This document shows positions 47,249-56,146 of a stretch of 64,000 nucleotides of DNA, piece after piece. Origin of the DNA: Streptomyces marianii (lineage in GTDB: Bacteria; Actinomycetota; Actinomycetes; Streptomycetales; Streptomycetaceae); assembly GCF_005795905.1 (NCBI RefSeq), contig NZ_VAWE01000001.1, positions 372,001-436,000 of the forward strand, read 5' to 3'. The notes below the pieces were generated by a model. That model ran no database searches. It saw nothing but the letters and a program-made list of their open reading frames with translations, and had not been told where the DNA came from. Positions within the stretch are counted from its first letter, which is position 1. Each line of letters begins with the position of its first letter. Made by a program: the position numbers and the translations under genes.

Positions 47249-48139
47249 TCAGTCCGTGCGGGTCGCGAGCAGGGCGAGGAGCAGCGGGATCCGGGGCGAG
47301 CCGTCGGGCAGCCGCCACCAGCCGCCGGGTGTGCGCACCATCTCCGGCCAGCGCGGCCAGGGGAGTTCGTCGCTTTCCCGCAGCCTGGTGATCCCGAAGC
47401 CGGCCCCGGTGAGGGCGTTGACGATCTCGTCGATCCCGTGCATCCACTCGAAGCTCTCGGTCGTCCCCCGCACGGCCGGCCCGTCGGTGTACGTGTACGT
47501 CGAGTCCCGGCGGATCGCGCCGCGTCCGCCCAGGTAGTCGTGGCGCAGCAGGAGTGCGGAGCCCTCACCCGGCGCGGGCTTGGGGCCGAGGGAGCCCAGC
47601 AGCGGGTGGAACTCGACGAGGTACAGCCGGCCGCCGGGACGCAGCAGTGCGGCGGCCGTGGCGGCCCAGCGGTCGAGGTCCGGCAGATAGCACAGCGCGC
47701 CCTTGCCGGTGTAGACGACGTCGAACCGCCGTTGGGTGCCGAGCGCTTCGGCCGCGTCGTAGACGTTGGCCTGGACGTAGTCGACCGCAAGACCTGCGTC
47801 GGAGGCGAGGCGGCGGGCCGCGGCGACCGACGCCCCGGAGATGTCGAGCCCGGTGGTGCGGGCACCGCGCCGGGCGAAGGCGAGCGTCTCGGTGCCGAGA
47901 TGGCACTGCAGGTGCAGCACGTCACGGCCGCTCAGATCGCCGAGATCCGCCCATTCGAAGTCGCCGAACCAGCGGTCGGGGTCGGCGTCCCGCTGCCCAT
48001 TCCCCGTGAGCCCGTAGAACGCGCTGGCCAGGTGCACGGGGGTGCGGGCGTCCCAGTTGGCTTCGTTGGTCCGCATCATCCGCCGCAGGGCGGGGTCCAG
48101 GGGTGCGTCGTGTTCGGCTGCTTCGGTCACGGGGACCAT
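47249..48139 (-). CDS. SAM-dependent methyltransferase
   Basis: This 296-residue class I methyltransferase contains motif I VLHLQCHLGTETLAFARRGA with motif II TGLDIS, FDVVYTGKGALCYLPDL (motif IV) and LLRPGGRLYLVEFHP (motif V). It resembles the Methyltransf_11/25 group. The start is taken at ATG 48139; ATG 48220 would add a tail read through the divergent promoter. The divergent XRE-cupin regulator may control it. The substrate is unknown. Confidence 0.85.
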   Translation of the reverse strand: MVPVTEAAEHDAPLDPALRRMMRTNEANWDARTPVHLASAFYGLTGNGQRDADPDRWFGDFEWADLGDLSGRDVLHLQCHLGTETLAFARRGARTTGLDISGASVAAARRLASDAGLAVDYVQANVYDAAEALGTQRRFDVVYTGKGALCYLPDLDRWAATAAALLRPGGRLYLVEFHPLLGSLGPKPAPGEGSALLLRHDYLGGRGAIRRDSTYTYTDGPAVRGTTESFEWMHGIDEIVNALTGAGFGITRLRESDELPWPRWPEMVRTPGGWWRLPDGSPRIPLLLALLATRTD

Positions 48140-48200
48140 CCAACCGTCCGCGGCCGCCCCGACGGGCACGCCCGGGCGGCCTTTTCCGGACAGTCTCCAC

Positions 48201-48236
48201 TTGACGAATCCGTTTGCCATGGCGGCAAATGGATCC
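48201..48236 (+). promoter_or_regulatory. Promoter with operator of the XRE-cupin gene
   Basis: TTGACG (48201-48206) and GCAAAT (48225-48230) are 18 bases apart. An inverted repeat TTTGCC-N5-GGCAAA (48213-48229) lies between and partly over the -10 box. The -10 ends six bases before ATG 48237, so transcription should begin at the start codon. The repeat is the expected site of an autoregulating XRE dimer. Confidence 0.65.
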
Positions 48237-48830
48237 ATGGCGGAGAACGATTTCGACGAGGTGCTCACGGCCGTGGGACCGCGTCTGCGGGCCCTGCGGC
48301 AGGCGCGCGGCAGCACGCTGGCCCAGATCGCCGAGACTACCGGGATCTCGCTGAGCACCCTGTCACGACTGGAGTCCGGCGGGCGGAAGCCCACGCTCGA
48401 ACTGCTGCTGCCGCTGGCCCAGGCGTACGGCGTGCCGCTGGACGAGTTGGTCGGCGCCCCCGCCGTCGGTGACGTGCGCATCCGGCAGCGCCCGTTCACC
48501 CGGAACGGGCAGACGTACGTGCCGCTGACGCGGTACCTCGGAGGTATGCACGCCTACAAGCACATCGTGCCACCGCGGACGAAGGACAAGAGCGCGCGCC
48601 CCGAGCAGAAGGTGCACGAGGGCTACGAATGGCTCTATGTGCTCACCGGACGGCTGTGGGTGGCACTCGGCGAGCACGACCTCGTGCTCGGCGCGGGCGA
48701 GGCCGCGGAGTTCGACACCCGCACGCCGCACGGCTTCGCCAACGCCGGGGACCGGCCCGTGGAGTTCCTGTCGCTGTTCGGGCCGCAGGGAGAGCGGATG
48801 CACGTACGGGCACGCCCGGCCCCGGGCTGA
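48237..48830 (+). CDS. XRE-family regulator with cupin sensor domain
   Basis: This 197-residue protein joins an N-terminal XRE helix-turn-helix (RLRALRQARGSTLAQIAETT, GISLSTLSRLESGGRKPTLE, residues 16-56) to a C-terminal cupin (about 110-190, EQKVHEGYEWLYVLTGRLWV and FDTRTPHGFANAG, with metal-binding His and Glu). Such regulators bind a small molecule in the cupin and repress a neighbouring catabolic operon and themselves. ATG 48237 is chosen over 48219 because it lies at the predicted transcription start. It could control the divergent methyltransferase. Confidence 0.88.
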   Translation: MAENDFDEVLTAVGPRLRALRQARGSTLAQIAETTGISLSTLSRLESGGRKPTLELLLPLAQAYGVPLDELVGAPAVGDVRIRQRPFTRNGQTYVPLTRYLGGMHAYKHIVPPRTKDKSARPEQKVHEGYEWLYVLTGRLWVALGEHDLVLGAGEAAEFDTRTPHGFANAGDRPVEFLSLFGPQGERMHVRARPAPG

Positions 48831-48837
48831 TCCGCCC

Positions 48838-48909
48838 GTCAGGGCCGTCAGGGCCGTCAGGGCCGTCAGGGCCGTCAGGGCCGTCAGGGCCGTCAGGGCC
48901 GTCAGGGGA
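48838..48909. repeat. 9-bp tandem repeat, eight copies
   Basis: GTCAGGGCC is repeated seven times perfectly (48838-48900) and an eighth copy has two changes at its end. It begins eight bases after the XRE-cupin stop. Confidence 0.95.
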
Positions 48910-49368
48910 GGGTCGAGTCCCCCATCCGCCGTCGACCCTGACTGCTCCCCCGGTCGTCGCCGACGCATACTCCGCACTCAGGTGGACCGTCGGGTTGGCG
49001 AACCTCGGGTGGATGGATCAGCCGGCACGGCAGCGACCGGGGGCGGTGCGGGGCGCACGGGCTCGCGCTGCGCGGATCCGGCAGATGCCGGGCGAGGGCC
49101 AAGCTCTCCTCGGTTGAGTTCTCGCGGTATTCCGTTGCGCGAACAGTCCGGCATGGGTTCTGCTGGACGGCCACGACCGGTCGTTCTTCAAGAGCAGCGC
49201 GGAGACAGACGGCTTCCTGGCCGCTCGGGGGATCACCGTGACACGGGAGGACCGGGAGGAGACGGTGCGCGCACGAGGCGCGCACGGGAATCAGCGTCGG
49301 GCAGCCGTGTGTTGCCCGGGGCTCGGCTGACCGCCGGGCCCGCAACGGGCGAGGAGAAGGGTGCCGGA
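48910..49368. other. Intergenic region with a possible gene remnant
   Basis: No intact gene is seen. From about 49154 the forward strand reads WVLLDGHDRSFFKSSAETDG followed by FLAARGITVTREDREETVRA, which looks like real protein sequence but has no start codon and runs into poor sequence. It is best treated as a short relict. Confidence 0.35.
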
Positions 49369-50025
49369 ATGCTGGGAGTGGAGAATCTGCCGACCTATGC
49401 CGTGGGGGCGGTGCTGATCATTCTGCTGCCGGGGCCGAGCTCTCTGTTCACCCTGTCGGTCGCCGCACGGCTGGGGGTCAGGGCGGGCTGTCGCGCCGCG
49501 GCGGGGGTGTTCCTGGGCGAGACCCTGCTCATGGTGGCGACGGCCGCCGGGCTCGCTTCGCTGCTGCAGACCAACGCACTGCTGTTCGCCATCGTGAAGT
49601 ACGCCGGCGCCGGCTACCTGACATGGATCGCGGTCGGCATGATCCGGGCGGCGTGGGCGATGTGGCGGCGCCGCAACGAGCAGACCGAGGAGACTGCCGC
49701 GGCCGCCCCGGACCCGTCGACGGGCGGAAGGCTGTTCCGGCGCTCGTTGGTGATCACCGTCCTGAACCCGAAGGCGATCTTGTTCTTCATCTCGTTCTTC
49801 GTGCAGTTCGTCGATCCCCGGTACCCGTACCCGGGGCTGTCCTTCGCGCTACTCGCGCTCGTCTACCAGGTCATCAGCATCGCGTACGTGACCGCGTTGA
49901 TCCTCGGCGGTACGTACCTCGCCACGCAGTTCCGCCGCCGCCGGAAGCTGTCAGCGGGCCTCACGACGGGGGCTGGCGCGCTGTTCCTCGGTTTCGCGGC
50001 GAAGCTGGCCACGACGAGCAACTGA
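49369..50025 (+). CDS. leuE: LysE/RhtB-family amino acid exporter (leucine efflux LeuE-like)
   Basis: This 218-residue protein has six membrane helices and the LysE motif near the start (AVGAVLIILLPGPSSLFTLSVAARLGVRAG), followed by YAGAGYLTWIAVGMIRAAW and VLNPKAILFFISFFVQFVDP. The MLGVENLPTY start matches LeuE proteins, which export leucine and related amino acids. GAGGAGAAGG lies eight bases before the ATG. It appears monocistronic. Confidence 0.88.
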   Translation: MLGVENLPTYAVGAVLIILLPGPSSLFTLSVAARLGVRAGCRAAAGVFLGETLLMVATAAGLASLLQTNALLFAIVKYAGAGYLTWIAVGMIRAAWAMWRRRNEQTEETAAAAPDPSTGGRLFRRSLVITVLNPKAILFFISFFVQFVDPRYPYPGLSFALLALVYQVISIAYVTALILGGTYLATQFRRRRKLSAGLTTGAGALFLGFAAKLATTSN

Positions 50026-50121
50026 GCGTGGCCCCGGTGCCCGTACGCCCTGGCCGCTGCACTCGGCGGCCCGGGCGCAGCGGGCAGGCGAGGGCACCCG
50101 GCCTCTTGCGAGGTGCACGGC

Positions 50122-50213
50122 TTCACGGTTCGTCGTGTTCACGGTTCGTCGTGTTCCGGTTCGTCGTGTTCCGGTTCGTCGTGTTCCGGTTCGTCGTGTT
50201 CCGGTTCGTCGTG
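50122..50213. repeat. 15/16-bp tandem repeat, six copies
   Basis: Two copies of TTCACGGTTCGTCGTG (50122, 50138) are followed by four perfect copies of TTCCGGTTCGTCGTG (50154-50213). Read on the reverse strand the 15-bp units encode HDEPE repeats. Confidence 0.95.
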
Positions 50214-50363
50214 CGGCGAGTCCAGGCCGGAACAAGTCCAGGTCCACGGGTCTCGGACCAGGCGTACCGCACCGACCTGCTCGATCGTGACGCGGGCCGG
50301 CCACGACGAACCCCCGCCGCCCATCTCGTCCTCTGAATCGCGGCCGCCCAAGGCCAAGGCCAT
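50139..50363 (-). CDS. Possible small protein with HDEPE pentapeptide repeats
   Basis: A 74-codon reverse frame begins at ATG 50363, four bases after the stop of the DUF2993 gene. It reads an N-terminal part (SSWPARVTIEQVGAVRLVRD, then WTWTCSGLDSP) and then repeats HDEPE until the 16-bp repeat variant brings a TGA into frame. The first 50 codons have reasonable third-position GC; there is no ribosome site, so coupling to the upstream gene would be needed. It could be spurious. Confidence 0.35.
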   Translation of the reverse strand: MALALGGRDSEDEMGGGGSSWPARVTIEQVGAVRLVRDPWTWTCSGLDSPHDEPEHDEPEHDEPEHDEPEHDEP

Positions 50364-50367
50364 GAGG

Positions 50368-51744
50368 TTAGGGGCTGATCACCGCATCGCGCCCCGCACC
50401 GGCCTCGACGGCTGAGGGCACGCCGGAGGCGGCGGACGGGGCCGGGCTCTCGCGGTCTCCGCCGGTGGGGCGGCCGTGGCCGGGGCCGGCATCGGGCCGG
50501 GAGGCCGGAGGGCGGCCGGCGGAATGCCTGCCGAAGGTCAGACCGGTCCCCGTCAGGTCGGCCCGGATGCCCTCGCGTTCCACGGCGATGTCCTCGAGCC
50601 GGATGTCGCCGGCCGTCGTCCTCGGCAGTTCGAACGACAGCGAGAGCCGGTCGGAGAGCTGCGGTGGCCGGAGTTTCAGCAGGGCGCCGACCAGCCGGGG
50701 ATCGATACCGGCCTTCTCCAGCAGCCAGGGATGGTCGACGACGACATCGACGAGGTTGACCTTCATCAGCCGCTGGAGGAAGCGCGGCGTTCCGGTGAGC
50801 CGGCTGAGTTCCTTCTCGCTGCGCAGCGCGCGTTCGATCTGGGACTCGGGAAGCCCCAGCCGCTTCACTACGGCCGGCAGGGCCAGCAGGGCCCTGACGC
50901 GGGCGGCCTCACGGCTGATGCGCGCTGCGGCCTCGCGGTGGAGGCGCAGGCCGGAGTGCCCGGGGTCCTTCCCCGGCCGGTAGCTGAACAGCCCGGGAAC
51001 GTCGAGCCGCATGCCTTCGACGGTGGTCGACACGGCCCGCTGCCCGTCCCGCTCGATGCGGGCCTCCGCCCGGACCGTGATCTCCCTGCCGGCCACGGGC
51101 AGCGACCCGGCTATGTGGACCCCGCCCGGACCTGCACTGGTGAACTTCACCCGGGAGGCGCCGAGTTCACGGTTCAGGTCGTCGAAGGAGAGCAGGACGT
51201 CGCCGTCCATGCGGTCGACGACGGCGCCCCGCAGGGAACTCGGCAGATCGCCGACGATCCGGACGTCGCGCGCGGTGGCGTGGACCTCTGCGAGAGAGAC
51301 CTTGTCGGCGGCCACGTCTGGCAGGGTGACGTCGACGCGGTCGATCCGCTGTCCGAGCACCTGGGTGAGGAAGGGGAAGCCGGCGATGTCGACGCCCGGG
51401 CGCGCGCCGAGACCGAGCGAGTCGCGGATCTTCTCCTCGGCCTTGTCCTCGGCGTAGGCGAGGGCCAGCCGGTCACCGGCGCAGAGGAGCGTGGCGCACA
51501 CGACGGCGCCGACGGTGAGCTTCAGCGCCACCGGAAGTGCTCCGAACCGGCTCCTGCCGCGATGGTTGGGCGGCGACCATTCGCCGGGGGTCTCGTCCGA
51601 CGGGATGCCGCGAGCGGGGGCACCACCGTGCGCGCGGGCCGTGGGATCACCGAGTTCGGCGAACTCCGGCTCCGGGTCGGCCAGTTGGGCAAGCTCCTCA
51701 TACGGATTGCGGGAATGCGCGGTCATGCGTGTGGGGGGTCGCAT
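50368..51744 (-). CDS. DUF2993 (LmeA-like) lipid-binding membrane protein
   Basis: This 458-residue protein has a cytoplasmic Pro-rich start of about 70 residues, one membrane helix (LPVALKLTVGAVVCATLLCAG) and a large extracytoplasmic DUF2993 region (about 95-420): GLGARPGVDIAGFPFLTQVL, RIDRVDVTLPDV, and LSFDDLNRELG are the family marks. LmeA of mycobacteria binds phospholipids and supports lipomannan growth, so a role in envelope lipid handling is likely. ATG 51744 is used; ATG 51726 is possible. The gene stands alone apart from the small frame after it. Confidence 0.82.
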   Translation of the reverse strand: MRPPTRMTAHSRNPYEELAQLADPEPEFAELGDPTARAHGGAPARGIPSDETPGEWSPPNHRGRSRFGALPVALKLTVGAVVCATLLCAGDRLALAYAEDKAEEKIRDSLGLGARPGVDIAGFPFLTQVLGQRIDRVDVTLPDVAADKVSLAEVHATARDVRIVGDLPSSLRGAVVDRMDGDVLLSFDDLNRELGASRVKFTSAGPGGVHIAGSLPVAGREITVRAEARIERDGQRAVSTTVEGMRLDVPGLFSYRPGKDPGHSGLRLHREAAARISREAARVRALLALPAVVKRLGLPESQIERALRSEKELSRLTGTPRFLQRLMKVNLVDVVVDHPWLLEKAGIDPRLVGALLKLRPPQLSDRLSLSFELPRTTAGDIRLEDIAVEREGIRADLTGTGLTFGRHSAGRPPASRPDAGPGHGRPTGGDRESPAPSAASGVPSAVEAGAGRDAVISP

Positions 51745-52031
51745 CGACTCATCCCATCACGATCACCACCCTCGAACGCAAGTCCGGCCACCGTGGACCG
51801 CACCACAGTCCCCGGCCTCAGGCGCCCTTCCCCGGACGCGGACGGCGTCGGATCTCGGGTACGGCTCCCGGTGCCGGAGACCGTTCGAGGAACGGAGCCA
51901 CGGGGAGAGCCGGGGCCGCAGGCCCGATCGGCTTTCGACGGAATTTCGAGGAACGCTCCAAGATGGTTTATCGTTCACATAGGCGTGGTCGCAGACCGCA
52001 CCATCGGTGACGGTGCGCCCACCCCGTGAAC
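51745..52031. other. Intergenic, no gene seen
   Basis: The sequence upstream of the DUF2993 gene is GC-poorer around 51945-51990 and includes a likely promoter region. No coding frame is supported. Confidence 0.4.
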
Positions 52032-52065
52032 GGCCCCGGCCGGCATCCCCCGACCGGCCGGGGCC
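52032..52065 (-). terminator. Perfect 12-bp hairpin downstream of DNA ligase
   Basis: GGCCCCGGCCGG (52032-52043) and CCGGCCGGGGCC (52054-52065) are exact complements with a ten-base loop. It lies about 50 bp past the ligase stop. Confidence 0.75.
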
Positions 52066-52116
52066 ATCTCCTCCTCGACGCGCCTCCCCCTGCTCCCGGT
52101 AGCACGTCTCAGCGCG

Positions 52117-53673
52117 TCAGCCCTCCGACGGAAGCACCACGGGCGTGGCCGCCAGGACGTCCTCGATCGCGGCGGCCTCCGCCGCCGGCTTGTCGGGACG
52201 GTGGCGCAGGACGCGGGCGAATCGCAGCGCGACGCCGGCGGGATAGCGCGAAGACCGCTGCAGACCGTCGTAGGCGATCTCGACGACGAGTTCGGGCCGG
52301 ACCCGCACCTCGGAGCCGTCGTCCTCCACCGCCAGCTCCCGCAGCCACTCCGTCTGCCAGCGGAGCATCTCGTCGGTGAGCCCCTTGAACGTCTTGCCGA
52401 GCATCACGAGCCCCCCATCGGCGCCCCGTGCCGCCAGATGAAGGTTGGACAGCAGTCCGGTGCGGCGGCCGTGGCCCCACTCGGCGGCCAGCACGACCAG
52501 GTCGAGCGTGTGCACGGGCTTCACCTTGAGCCAGGAGCGGCCGCGGCGCCCCGCCACATAGGGCGCGTCGAGCCCCTTGACCATGACGCCCTCGTGGCCG
52601 CGGTCGAGCGTGGCGGCGAGGAAGCCCTCGGCACCTTCGAGCTGGGCGGGGGACGCGGGGTCCTCGACGACGTACCGCCGGACCCGCATGGCCTCGGGAA
52701 CCAGCGCGGCCAGCTCCGCATGGCGCTCGCGCCCGGGCAGATCGAGGACGTCCCTGCCCTCGGCGGCGAGGATGTCGAAGAAGACGGGTGACAGCGGAAC
52801 CGCCGCGGTGGCGGCGGCCACGTCCGTGCGGGAACCGACGCGGGAGGCGGTGTCCTGGAAGGGCAGCGGCCTGCCCGCCGGGTCGAGTGCGATCACCTCG
52901 CCGTCGAGGATGAAGCGGTCCCCCGGCAGCTCCCGCACCGTCTCCACCACGTCGGGCAGTCGGGCGGTGATGTCGTCGAGCGACCGCGTGTGGATACGCA
53001 CCTCCCCGGCCGAGCGATGGACCTGGATACGGACCCCGTCGAGCTTCTCCTCCACGGAGCAGGCGCCCAGAGCCCGGACCGCGTCGGGCACCGACGCCGA
53101 GGTGTGGGCGAGCATGGGCTGTACGGGATGTCCCACACGGAGCCGGAAGGACGAGAGCGCCGTCGGCCCCTCCCCCAGTACCGCCTCGGCCACCCGGGGA
53201 AGTGAACCGTCGAGCATCACCGCCCGCCGGACCTCCCCCGCCGGTGCGCCTACCGCCTTGGCGACGCCCTCGAGTGCCACCGCGTCGAGGGCGCCCTGAC
53301 GCACCTCGCCCGTCAGCAGCCTCAACAGGAACTCCTGTTCGGGCGGGGTCGCTGCGGCCATGAGACCAGCGACGAGCCGTCTGCGCTCCGCCTGGGCACC
53401 CGGCCCCGCGACGCCGGCGAGTGCCGAGAACGCAGCGTCGGTCTCCTCGACGGTCAGGACGGGCTCCCCGGCCGGCTCGGGCCGGTGGCCGAGGACGCTC
53501 CAGCCGACGCCGAGCCGCCCCTGAGGAAGCCGTCCGGCCAGATAGGAGATGACGAGCCCGGCCTCCTGCGGCCGGGCGTCGCGGAACAGGGACGCCAGGG
53601 CTTCGATCTTCCGGGTGCGTGACGGCTCGGCAGCGATCTGCCGGGACACATCGGCGAGGCGGGCCAGCAGCAT
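52117..53673 (-). CDS. ATP-dependent DNA ligase
   Basis: This 518-residue ligase has an N-terminal DNA-binding domain (about 1-180), then the nucleotidyltransferase domain with motif I EEKLDGVRIQ, where Lys210 takes the AMP. DGEVIALDPAGRPLPF is motif III, GHEGVMVKGLDAPY motif IV, and SWLKVKPVHTLDL motif V. An OB-fold C-terminus follows. Length and domain order match archaeal-type LigB of Streptomyces and mycobacteria, which acts beside the essential NAD-dependent LigA, probably in repair. The start is ATG 53673; no clear ribosome site. Confidence 0.92.
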   Translation of the reverse strand: MLLARLADVSRQIAAEPSRTRKIEALASLFRDARPQEAGLVISYLAGRLPQGRLGVGWSVLGHRPEPAGEPVLTVEETDAAFSALAGVAGPGAQAERRRLVAGLMAAATPPEQEFLLRLLTGEVRQGALDAVALEGVAKAVGAPAGEVRRAVMLDGSLPRVAEAVLGEGPTALSSFRLRVGHPVQPMLAHTSASVPDAVRALGACSVEEKLDGVRIQVHRSAGEVRIHTRSLDDITARLPDVVETVRELPGDRFILDGEVIALDPAGRPLPFQDTASRVGSRTDVAAATAAVPLSPVFFDILAAEGRDVLDLPGRERHAELAALVPEAMRVRRYVVEDPASPAQLEGAEGFLAATLDRGHEGVMVKGLDAPYVAGRRGRSWLKVKPVHTLDLVVLAAEWGHGRRTGLLSNLHLAARGADGGLVMLGKTFKGLTDEMLRWQTEWLRELAVEDDGSEVRVRPELVVEIAYDGLQRSSRYPAGVALRFARVLRHRPDKPAAEAAAIEDVLAATPVVLPSEG

Positions 53674-54241
53674 GCGGCCATCGTGCCCGCCTCGGCCCCG
53701 GTCCGCACACCGGTGATCCCGGCCGGGGCCGGTGCGACCGGGACGGCGGGCGAAGTCGGCCTCGATCGGGCGACCGGGCCGAGTGGGCGCGGTACGCCAC
53801 CGGCAAGCACGCGAACCCGAGCGCTCGTGCGGGCCGGACGAGCCCGGATCAGGGGCGGGGCCGCGCCTGCGCGGTCCTGGGGTTCCGGGGTTCCGGGGTT
53901 CCGGGGTTCCGGGGTTCTGCGGTCTGGACCGCTCGGGCGGGGCGCACGACCGGCGCAGGGACGCACCGGGCACGACGGGACTCCGGGCGGACGCTGCCCC
54001 TTGCGGCACGAGCCTCCTCCCCGTCAACCAACACCCGGTCGCCGCACCCGGTGGGCGTGCACGGCCGCGTCCGCCCACCGCGTGCGCTCCCAGCCGCCAC
54101 ACCGCCGCCACTCGCTCGCCCCCGGGAACCACGGGGAAGTTCCGGAAGGTTCCCTCTTCGCCGCTTGGATACCTCCCATCCTTCGCCCAACTCCCCTACT
54201 CTGCCGTGGATTTGCTTCACTTCCCACACAGGCAGGGGACC
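53674..54241. other. Divergent intergenic region, no gene
   Basis: This 568-bp gap between the ligase and phospholipase genes includes a five-copy 8-bp repeat (53879-53918). Long open frames through it are artefacts of base composition. Confidence 0.5.
53879..53918. repeat. 8-bp tandem repeat, five copies
   Basis: GGGGTTCC is repeated four times and a fifth copy ends in T instead of C. No function is assigned. Confidence 0.9.
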
Positions 54242-55327
54242 ATGAGGAAGCTCTCGCGCATGACATCGGCATCAGTCGCCGCCGCCGCACTGGGGGTGGC
54301 CCTCGTACCGGCACAGGCACCCGCGGTGGCCGCGGCGGGCACCGAGGTGACGGCACCGGCGTACTCGTCGACGACCTCGGTCGGCGTCCACAACGCGTAC
54401 GAGAAGTCGAAGTACCCCTATTTCGCCGACGCCTTGGACTCGGGTGCGGGAATGCTCGAAATCGACGTCTGGACCAATGTGTTCGGCAGATCCTTCCGGG
54501 TGGCCCACGACAATCCGGTGGGCAACGACAACAACTGTGTGAACGCCTCGACTGCCGCCGAGCTGCGCACCAAGTCCCGCAACAGGGATCTCAGCGGCTG
54601 CCTCTCCGACATCCGCGCCTGGCACGAGGCGAACCCCGGACACCGACCCATCCTGCTCAAGGTCGAGATGAAGGACGGTTTCCAGAACAAGTACGGCCGG
54701 GGCCCCGCCGCGCTGGACGCTCTGCTCACCGCCAGGCTCGGTGACGCGCTGTACCGGCCCGCCGAGCTGGCCGCGGGTCACCCGGACCTGGACACCGCCG
54801 TACGCGCGCGTGGCTGGCCCTCCCGCAGCGACCTCGCGGGGAAGTTCATCGTCGAACTCATCCCCGGCACGGTCGAGCAGGGGAACCCGTTCGACACACT
54901 GTGGACGGACCGGGAGTACGCCACCCATCTGCGGAACCTCGCCTCGGCCGGCCGGCTGCCCGAGGCCTCGGCCTTCCCCGCCGTACTCGGTGCGCAGGCC
55001 GGCGACCCGCGCGGCCGTTACTCGGACGCCTCCCTCCGCCCGTGGTTCGTCGTCTTCGACGGCGGCGCCTCCCTCTACGCGGGCGGCTCGATAGACACCG
55101 CGTGGTACGACCGGAACCACTATCTCGTCCTCATGACGAGCGCCCACAGCGTGCCGCCCGCGATCGACAGCACCAGCCCTACGGAGGCACAGGCCCGCGA
55201 CCGCGTCGCTCTGCTGGCCGGCAGGCACGCGAGCGTGGTGTCGTCGGACTGGCACACTCTGCCCTCGGTCCTGTCGAGCGTCGTGCCCCGTGGTACCTCC
55301 GGCGGCACCCACCGGTCACAGCGGTAG
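54242..55327 (+). CDS. Secreted Ca2+-dependent PI-specific phospholipase C-like protein
   Basis: This 361-residue protein starts at ATG 54242 after CAGGGGAC. A signal peptide (MTSASVAAAALGVALVPAQAPAVAAA, cut near residue 32) precedes a PI-PLC X-type barrel: VGVHNAYEKSKYPYFADALD with the first catalytic His, GMLEIDVWTN with the metal ligands, RVAHDNPVGNDNNC with the second His, and RPILLKVEMKDGF. It fits the bacterial PLC-C1 family that cleaves inositol phospholipids or related head groups outside the cell. It is monocistronic. Confidence 0.85.
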   Translation: MRKLSRMTSASVAAAALGVALVPAQAPAVAAAGTEVTAPAYSSTTSVGVHNAYEKSKYPYFADALDSGAGMLEIDVWTNVFGRSFRVAHDNPVGNDNNCVNASTAAELRTKSRNRDLSGCLSDIRAWHEANPGHRPILLKVEMKDGFQNKYGRGPAALDALLTARLGDALYRPAELAAGHPDLDTAVRARGWPSRSDLAGKFIVELIPGTVEQGNPFDTLWTDREYATHLRNLASAGRLPEASAFPAVLGAQAGDPRGRYSDASLRPWFVVFDGGASLYAGGSIDTAWYDRNHYLVLMTSAHSVPPAIDSTSPTEAQARDRVALLAGRHASVVSSDWHTLPSVLSSVVPRGTSGGTHRSQR

Positions 55328-55500
55328 GCGGGGACACCGACGGTCCTCCCCCCGGAGCAGACCGTTCGTGGCAGCCTTCAGCCGGCGTGCGACGGGACGG
55401 CCCGGCATCGCGGCGTCGTCCGGGCGGGTGCCCGAGGGCTGCCGGCCCGGTGGCACCGGCTCAGGGCCTCCCCGTCCCCGCCCGACGGGAGAGGGAGACT

Positions 55501-55529
55501 CCGGTCGGCCCCGGTCCGGGGCCGACCGG
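55501..55529. terminator. Bidirectional hairpin terminator
   Basis: CCGGTCGGCCCC (55501-55512) and GGGGCCGACCGG (55518-55529) are exact complements with a five-base loop. It lies between the convergent phospholipase and roadblock genes and could end both. Confidence 0.8.
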
Positions 55530-55583
55530 AGGGCGAACCCCGCACAGGTGCCAGGCGCGGCGCAGGGCCTTGAGATGCAAGCC

Positions 55584-55997
55584 TCAGAAGTCCGAGACCG
55601 TGATCCGACCCGGCTGCCGCGCGGCCACCGCCAGGTGTTCCCCCACCCGGTTCACCAGCAGCGTCATCTCGTAGGCGACCTGGCCGACGTCGGCCTCCGC
55701 GGCGCTGAGCACGCACAGGCAACTGCCGTCGCCCGCGGCGGTGACGAAAAGCATCGCGTCGTCGAACTCCACCATGGTCTGCCTCGCCCGGCCCGCGCGG
55801 AAGTGCCTGCCCGAGCCGCGCGCGAGACTGTGCAGTCCGGAGGAGACGGCGGCGAGGTGCTCCGCGTCCTCCCGGGCGAGTCCCGTGCTCGCCCCGGTCA
55901 CCAGGCCGTCGTTGGACAGCACGAGCGCGTGCCGTATGTACGAGACCCTCTTGGTCAGGTCGTCCAGGAGCCAGTCGAGCCCCTTGTCCGCTGCCAT
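55584..55997 (-). CDS. cvnB: Roadblock/LC7-domain protein (CvnB-like)
   Basis: This 137-residue roadblock protein starts at ATG 55997 after GGGGAGGAA. LDWLLDDLTKRVSYIRHALV, LSNDGLVTGASTGLAREDAE and MLFVTAAGDGSCLCVLSAAE are typical of CvnB, the second member of Streptomyces conservons (CvnA kinase-like, CvnB roadblock, CvnC DUF742, CvnD GTPase). It is expected to regulate the CvnD-type GTPase. CvnA and CvnC are missing here, and a divergent PPOX gene separates it from the GTPase gene. Confidence 0.85.
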   Translation of the reverse strand: MAADKGLDWLLDDLTKRVSYIRHALVLSNDGLVTGASTGLAREDAEHLAAVSSGLHSLARGSGRHFRAGRARQTMVEFDDAMLFVTAAGDGSCLCVLSAAEADVGQVAYEMTLLVNRVGEHLAVAARQPGRITVSDF

Positions 55998-56146
55998 GGC
56001 GTTCCTCCCCGTTCGTGTGTTCGCGTTCCCCCGCGTCGCCGGTAAGCCTCGCGCACTGTCCCCGTCCCGGCAAGGAGTCATCACGGGCGCACGGCAGCGG
56101 AGAGTTGGCTTTCCCTCACCACGGGTCGCGTCCGAGGATGGTTCCC

